Shown here piece after piece: positions 59,918 to 64,000 of a stretch of 64,000 nucleotides of DNA. The stretch's first letter is position 1. The number at the start of each line of letters is the position of its first letter. The stretch lies in NCBI GenBank assembly GCA_937927675.1, contig CALBSG010000016.1, forward strand, positions 62,001-126,000. The letters are read 5' to 3'. Origin of the DNA: an uncultured Paracoccaceae bacterium. GTDB lineage: Bacteria > Pseudomonadota > Alphaproteobacteria > Rhodobacterales > Rhodobacteraceae. The notes under the pieces were generated by a model. The model had not been told where the DNA came from. It saw nothing but the letters and a program-made list of their open reading frames with translations, and did no database searches. The translations under genes were made by a program, and so were the position numbers.

Positions 59918-60978
59918 TCGCATTTGGCCGCAAACGCCGCGCGGTCGGTCCCCGCTTCGGAAAAACGCGGATAATAGACAGCATCCAGCCAAGACATGAA
60001 CCCGTCGCGCAGACCTTGGTCAAAGCCCTGTAGCCCAGAAAAGGCCACGTTGGTCTGATCTTGATCGTGGCAAGCCGTCACCAAATCCGGCAACGCAAAA
60101 AAGGCGCGACCAAGGGTGATGACGGGCTTATCGTAGAAAAACGCCTGCAGCCCCATGGACGAATTCAAGGTCACAACACCTTGTGAGGCGGCAACCTGCG
60201 CAAAACTGTCCGTCGCGTTGTCCAGCACCGCGCGGCCCGTGGCCAGCAGCGGGGCCAAAAGCGGGGCAAGGCTTTCCCGCGCGCTGGGATGTTCTTTCAG
60301 CCGCAAATGCCAGCCAGGTGGCAGGTGCTGCACAGCCTCCGTCAGGGCCGCAATGAACCCGGAATAGTCGCGGCACCAGCCCGCAAAAAGTCGAACCTGA
60401 CTGTCGTCGGGCACCTGCAAAGGGCAGAATAGAAATGGCGTGTCGGGCAAAGCCCCGCCCGTTTGCTGCACATCGGCCCGCCGCGACGGTCTGGCCGTCA
60501 ACGACGCGCCCATGGCCCGCCAATCCGTCAGGGGCTGATCGCGAAAGATGCGTGCGTCACGGGGGATGCCACTTTCCGCATTCACACCTTCTGGGTCCAG
60601 CGTGATGCGGCCCGGCAAGGGGGCAAGCTCCGCATGCAAGACGGCGGCACCTGCATCGCGGGCGGCATCCAAAAACAGCTTGCGACCGCCAGTCAACCCA
60701 TTCCACGCCACCGCCAATCGGTCAGGATGACGGGTGAAATAGCGCCGCGCCCAATTGTATTGACCGGTCAACAACGCACGTTTTGCCCATCGCGCCAAAG
60801 CCGTTCGCCCCGGCTTTTTCGCCCGGGCAAGGGCGGCATCAACCCGCGCGCGGGTTTCTGGCCAGCCAAAGGGGGACAAAGGCACAATCCACAACCGCCG
60901 CGCCCCGCCCTCCACTTCGGCCAAGCCACGGAAAACGGCCGCCTTCTTGGCGTTGAACTCTTCGGGGTAAACGATCAT
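59887..60978 (-). CDS. Capsule polysaccharide synthesis/export-like protein (KpsS/LipB type)
   Basis: The 363-residue protein has the late blocks LRLKEHPSARESLAPLL and VVTLNSSMGLQAFFYDKPVITLGRAFF, which match the capsule_synth family (PF05159) of KpsS/KpsC-like Kdo transferases. No signal peptide or membrane helix is seen, in line with a cytoplasmic membrane-associated enzyme. The N-terminal part is less typical. The next gene, divergent at 61049, is a glycosyltransferase, supporting a surface-glycan role. A kps transport operon is not in the window. Confidence 0.8.
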   Translation of the reverse strand: MIVYPEEFNAKKAAVFRGLAEVEGGARRLWIVPLSPFGWPETRARVDAALARAKKPGRTALARWAKRALLTGQYNWARRYFTRHPDRLAVAWNGLTGGRKLFLDAARDAGAAVLHAELAPLPGRITLDPEGVNAESGIPRDARIFRDQPLTDWRAMGASLTARPSRRADVQQTGGALPDTPFLFCPLQVPDDSQVRLFAGWCRDYSGFIAALTEAVQHLPPGWHLRLKEHPSARESLAPLLAPLLATGRAVLDNATDSFAQVAASQGVVTLNSSMGLQAFFYDKPVITLGRAFFALPDLVTACHDQDQTNVAFSGLQGFDQGLRDGFMSWLDAVYYPRFSEAGTDRAAFAAKCDQSRRSRDKR

Positions 60979-61048
60979 GCTGCGGCTTCCCTTGGGGCTT
61001 GCCCCTTTCTAACCCGACTGACCCGTCCGCGAAAGCCGCCCTGCCCCA

Positions 61049-61951
61049 ATGATCCTGTCCCGCCTTCTCCGCCCGATCACCCGAATTTCGATCGCCCCCG
61101 CCCCGGCTGCCGCAGACCGCGAAGGGTTTGCCATCGTGCTGATTGTCCGGAACGAGGCCCGCCACATCGCCGAATGGGCGCGGTTTCATCATATGGCAGG
61201 GGTGAAACACGTCTTTGTCTATGACAATGGCTCGACCGATGGCACGATCGCGGCGATCCGCGGGGCGCTGCCTGAAACGGCGCTGACGGTCGTCCCTTGG
61301 GCGCAGCGTCGGTTCCGCACCGTGACGGGACGCGAGATCCACAATCAGGTGCTGGCCTATGCCCACGCGCTGATGAATTTTGGTTCTACCTTCCGCTGGA
61401 TGGCCTTTATCGACGTCGATGAGTTTTTGGTGCCCGTTACCGCACGCTCCATTCCCGAGGCGATGCATGGGCTGGACGAGGCCGCGCATGTCTCGCTGCC
61501 GTGGCAGATGTTCGGCAGGGGTGGCAACGCGATCCCACCCGAAGGCGGCGTGGTGGCAAATTACCTGCAGCGCGCCCGCGACAGCTTTGCGCTGACCCAC
61601 GGGTTGAATTTCAAATGTCTGGTTGACCCGTCCCGCGTGACCGAAGTGGGGGTGCATGGCTTTGGCATCGACGGTCGCGAAGAAGGGGTGAACGACGCCG
61701 GCCAGTATGCGGCCCACAAAGACCGGGTGAAGCCCAGTTTCGCCAGCCGCGCGCGGCTGCAACTCAATCACTATTACACCCGATCAGACGCCGAATTGCA
61801 GGCCAAGATCGGCCGCGGGTCAAACAAGGATGTGCAAGCCGACAAGCACATCCGCCGCGTCATGCGGATCGTCAACGCCATCGAGGCAGACACGATCGAG
61901 GACCGCACAGCCGTTGATTTCGTGGCCCGTCTGCACAGCACGAAGCCCTGA
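61049..61951 (+). CDS. Glycosyltransferase family 92 / GT2-like protein
   Basis: The 300-residue protein has AIVLIVRNEARHIAEWARFHHMAGVKHVFVYDNGSTDGT, the family-92 opening, and the metal motif Asp122-Val-Asp124-Glu in FIDVDEFLVP. LQLNHYYTRSDAELQAKIGRG near the C-terminus is also typical. It is related to the N-terminal domain of the fusion protein at 51133. It is divergent from the capsule-export-like gene with a 70-base gap and probably modifies a surface polysaccharide. Confidence 0.85.
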   Translation: MILSRLLRPITRISIAPAPAAADREGFAIVLIVRNEARHIAEWARFHHMAGVKHVFVYDNGSTDGTIAAIRGALPETALTVVPWAQRRFRTVTGREIHNQVLAYAHALMNFGSTFRWMAFIDVDEFLVPVTARSIPEAMHGLDEAAHVSLPWQMFGRGGNAIPPEGGVVANYLQRARDSFALTHGLNFKCLVDPSRVTEVGVHGFGIDGREEGVNDAGQYAAHKDRVKPSFASRARLQLNHYYTRSDAELQAKIGRGSNKDVQADKHIRRVMRIVNAIEADTIEDRTAVDFVARLHSTKP

Positions 61952-62049
61952 GATCGCGCAGCGGCATTTCCTGCTTTCCCCCAAGTGATTCATGCGCTAA
62001 CAGGCCTCCGTCCTTGAACGGTCTTGGACAGAGAATGGAGATACCCAAG

Positions 62050-63072
62050 ATGGGCTACAAAGTCGTCGTCGCGGGTGCCACGGGTAACGTGGGCCGCGAA
62101 ATGCTGAACATCCTCGCCGAGCGCGAGTTCCCCGTTGATGAGATCGTCGCGCTGGCGTCGCGCAAATCTCTCGGCACTGAAGTCAGCTTTGGCGACAAGA
62201 CTATCAAGACCAAGGATCTGGACACTTTCGATTTCACCGGCTGGGACATTGCGCTGTTCGCAATTGGCTCGGACGCGACCAAGATCTATGCGCCCAAGGC
62301 TGCTGCTGCGGGCTGCGTGGTGATCGATAACTCCTCGCTCTACCGCTATGATCCGCAGGTTCCGCTGGTTGTGCCGGAAGTGAACGCGGCTGCAGTTGAC
62401 GGTTACAAAGCCAAGATGATCATCGCGAACCCCAACTGCTCGACCGCGCAGATGGTGGTGGCGCTGAAGCCGCTGCATGACCGCGCCAAGATCAAGCGCG
62501 TTGTCGTCGCAACCTACCAGTCGGTTTCGGGCGCCGGCAAAGAGGGTATGGACGAGCTTTGGAACCAGACCAAAGCTGTCTACAACCCAGTTGACGATGT
62601 GCCGCCGAAGAAATTCTCGAAGCAGATCGCTTTCAACGTCATCCCGCATATCGACGTCTTCCTTGACGATGGTTCGACCAAGGAAGAATGGAAAATGGTT
62701 GCCGAAACCAAGAAGATTCTTGATCCGTCGATCAAGGTCACGGCGACCTGCGTGCGCGTGCCGGTGTTTGTCGGCCATTCCGAGGCACTGAACATCGAGT
62801 TCGAAGAGCCGCTGGATTGGCAAGAAGCGCAAGACATCCTGCGCGAGGCGCCCGGTGTCATGCTGATCGACAAGCGCGAGGCTGGCGGCTACGTCACCCC
62901 GATCGAATGTGTGGGCGAATATGCCACCTATGTCAGCCGCGTCCGTCAGGACAGCACCATTGAGAACGGCATCAGCCTGTGGTGCGTGTCCGACAACCTG
63001 CGCAAAGGCGCAGCCCTGAACGCGGTGCAGATCGCGGAAGTTCTGGGCAGCCGCTGTCTGAAAAAAGGCTAA
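62050..63072 (+). CDS. asd: Aspartate-semialdehyde dehydrogenase
   Basis: The 340-residue enzyme begins MGYKVVVAGATGNVGREML (NADP site) and has active-site Cys130 in ANPNCSTAQMV, QSVSGAGKEGMDEL and RVPVFVGHSEALNIEF. It makes aspartate semialdehyde for lysine, diaminopimelate, threonine and methionine synthesis. GGAG eight bases before ATG 62050 supports this start over an in-frame TTG at 62014. A strong terminator follows. Confidence 0.96.
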   Translation: MGYKVVVAGATGNVGREMLNILAEREFPVDEIVALASRKSLGTEVSFGDKTIKTKDLDTFDFTGWDIALFAIGSDATKIYAPKAAAAGCVVIDNSSLYRYDPQVPLVVPEVNAAAVDGYKAKMIIANPNCSTAQMVVALKPLHDRAKIKRVVVATYQSVSGAGKEGMDELWNQTKAVYNPVDDVPPKKFSKQIAFNVIPHIDVFLDDGSTKEEWKMVAETKKILDPSIKVTATCVRVPVFVGHSEALNIEFEEPLDWQEAQDILREAPGVMLIDKREAGGYVTPIECVGEYATYVSRVRQDSTIENGISLWCVSDNLRKGAALNAVQIAEVLGSRCLKKG

Positions 63073-63091
63073 AGGCCTGCGAGTATCCGCT

Positions 63092-63122
63092 AAGGCCCCG
63101 CTTTGGCGGGGCCTTTTCTTTT
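63092..63122 (+). terminator. Intrinsic terminator of asd
   Basis: AAGGCCCCGC (63092-63101) pairs perfectly with GCGGGGCCTT (63106-63115) across the loop TTTG, and TTTTCTTTT follows. This is a textbook Rho-independent terminator 20 bases after the asd stop. Confidence 0.95.
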
Positions 63123-63157
63123 GCGATTCGTTAACCTTGCTGCGGCAGGCTTGGGGC

Positions 63158-63622
63158 ATGACCCATCAAGCCCCTTTTCCCTGCGATCCTCAGCTTTGGC
63201 AGCGCTTCCTGTCCGCCTGTCACAGCCGCGATGAAACCCCCGGTGCCGTGCTGCGCGATCTGGTACGGCTGGAGGTGCAGCGCGTTGAACGACGCTCCAC
63301 GAGGAGTGACGCAGTCATCGACGAGCAACTCCTCGGGCGCCTTCGGCTTCTCGTCGCGGAGGCGCTGTTTGTCGCGCAAAGCTGGGGCCAGATGCAGGCG
63401 GCCCTGCGGGCGCGCGGGCTGCAATACGTCGCCGCAGGCGGTGGGCTGAATGTCATCGATCCCGAAACCGGCGAGGTGTTGTGCAAGGGCTCGCAGGTCG
63501 GCCCCGGCTATCAAGATCTGGTTCGCCGCTTTGGTTCGGGCTTTCCCGACCACCCAAGGCCGGGACTTGCCGCGCTCGCCATGGCCACGGTTCAGCCCAG
63601 ACCTTCAGCGCGCAACACCTGA
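63158..63622 (+). CDS. Hypothetical protein, unnamed family
   Basis: The 154-residue soluble protein starts MTHQAPFPCDPQLWQRFLSACHSRDETPGAVLRDLVRLEV. The N-terminal third could be a ribbon-helix-helix-like or helical domain. The C-terminal part, RARGLQYVAAGGGLNVIDPETGEVLCKGSQVGPGYQDLVRRFGSGFPDHP, has regular conserved-looking glycines and aromatic residues and resembles unnamed proteins common in Rhodobacteraceae. A DNA-binding role is possible but not shown. It lies just after the asd terminator and overlaps the convergent aminotransferase end by 31 bases. Confidence 0.7.
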   Translation: MTHQAPFPCDPQLWQRFLSACHSRDETPGAVLRDLVRLEVQRVERRSTRSDAVIDEQLLGRLRLLVAEALFVAQSWGQMQAALRARGLQYVAAGGGLNVIDPETGEVLCKGSQVGPGYQDLVRRFGSGFPDHPRPGLAALAMATVQPRPSARNT

Positions 63623-64000
63623 CGCACCGACCGCGCGGTTTTATCGACGATCTCGGTCAGTTCGGCATCCGAGCAATTATAGGGCGGGGCAAGGATCACG
63701 ATATCGCCGCTGACCCCATCGACATTCCCCCCCACCGGATAACAGATCAGCCCATTTTCCATCGCCTGCGCCCGGATCTTCATGAAGAGCTTGCGATCTT
63801 TATCGAACGGTTGTTTGGAAACCCGATCCGCAACCAGTTCCAGCGCGATGAAATGGCCGCGGCCGCGAATGTCGCCCACCGCGTCAACCCCGGCAAAGGC
63901 ATCGGCAAGCCATCCCTTGAGGCGCGGGCCATTGGCGGCAACTTTGGCCAGCAGCCCGTCGCGCGCGACAATCTTTTGCACCGCAACGCCAGCCGCACAG
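63592..64000 (-). CDS. Class-III aminotransferase, C-terminal part (cut by window edge)
   Basis: Read on the minus strand from the right edge, the frame begins within ...CAAGVAVQKIVARDGLL and ends after RQVLRAEGLG at 63592. IRGRGHFIALELVADRVSKQPFD and NGLICYPVGGNVDGVSGDIVILAPPYN are typical of the C-terminal domain of PLP-dependent class-III aminotransferases such as omega-amino-acid or aspartate-family transaminases. The PLP lysine and start are outside the window. It overlaps the convergent gene at 63158-63622 by 31 bases. Confidence 0.85.
   Translation of the reverse strand, partial: CAAGVAVQKIVARDGLLAKVAANGPRLKGWLADAFAGVDAVGDIRGRGHFIALELVADRVSKQPFDKDRKLFMKIRAQAMENGLICYPVGGNVDGVSGDIVILAPPYNCSDAELTEIVDKTARSVRQVLRAEGLG

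Noticed and set aside
1..64000. CRISPR arrays, insertion sequences, prophage or tRNA genes
   Set aside because: No regularly spaced repeats, transposase or phage proteins, or tRNA cloverleaf with TTCGA arm were noticed in reading the window.

Overview
The window is GC-rich, densely packed chromosomal DNA from an alphaproteobacterium, most likely of the family Rhodobacteraceae (Rhodobacter/Gemmobacter/Tabrizicola-like). This rests on protein style and on local gene orders such as gpmI-envC-like-ctpA-rppH, def-def-like-fmt, a PAN-domain alpha-2-macroglobulin next to pbpC, and DUF47-pit. No rRNA or tRNA gene, insertion sequence, phage gene or CRISPR array was seen, and no gene-free stretch exceeds 300 bases. 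About 58 protein genes are supported. Two are cut by the window ends: an MFS transporter on the left and a class-III aminotransferase on the right.

Layout. 0-3 kb: MFS exporter divergent from a marR-maiA-thiolase operon. 2.9-10.4 kb (minus): pbpC and a very large alpha-2-macroglobulin gene, an envelope-defence pair. 10.5-16.3 kb: hybrid histidine kinase, then yggT-recQ-yaaA on the minus strand. 16.4-20.9 kb: thioesterase-like protein, UMF1-type MFS, mepA, an esterase-like phytase-family protein and a queuosine-precursor-type transporter. 20.86-21.09 kb: a non-coding or leader RNA with an 18-codon ORF and an intrinsic terminator. 21.1-23.7 kb: arfB, then a phospho-lyase-type aminotransferase and a small-molecule kinase. 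23.8-25.5 kb: DUF47 and Pit phosphate uptake. 25.5-28.5 kb: pncA-pncB NAD salvage, divergent from trhO. 28.5-29.9 kb: divergent hpaD/hpaR. 29.9-32.9 kb: parC and a phosphopantetheinyl transferase. 33-39 kb: SH3 protein, SDR, gpmI, envC-like, ctpA, rppH. 39-44.3 kb: lrgAB, GNAT, smc. 44.3-47.4 kb: cobD, an unknown protein, L,D-transpeptidase, patB/malY. 47.5-49.4 kb: def, a degenerate def paralogue, fmt. 49.4-62 kb: accessory-looking surface region with a TetR regulator, four glycosyltransferase-like proteins, a GH13 alpha-glucosidase, a second hybrid kinase, two MFS transporters and a capsule-export-like protein. 62-64 kb: asd with a strong terminator, an unknown protein and the partial aminotransferase.

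Functional themes are cell-envelope maintenance (pbpC, alpha-2-macroglobulin, mepA, envC-like, ctpA, L,D-transpeptidase, lrgAB), translation start and rescue (def, fmt, arfB), chromosome maintenance (smc, parC, recQ) and surface glycans.

The most unusual signal is at 20908-21088. A 17-base Shine-Dalgarno region fully complements the expected 3' end of 16S rRNA. It precedes an 18-codon ORF, can pair over 10 bp with a downstream arm of the same transcript, and ends in a strong terminator. Other points worth a second look are the peptide-deformylase paralogue that has lost two active-site residues, a 35-base dyad between divergent glycosyltransferase genes whose core recurs near 45.28 kb, a structured leader before the queuosine-precursor transporter, and a Pho-box-like triplet before DUF47-pit. 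All functional statements are read by eye from sequence; no database search was run.
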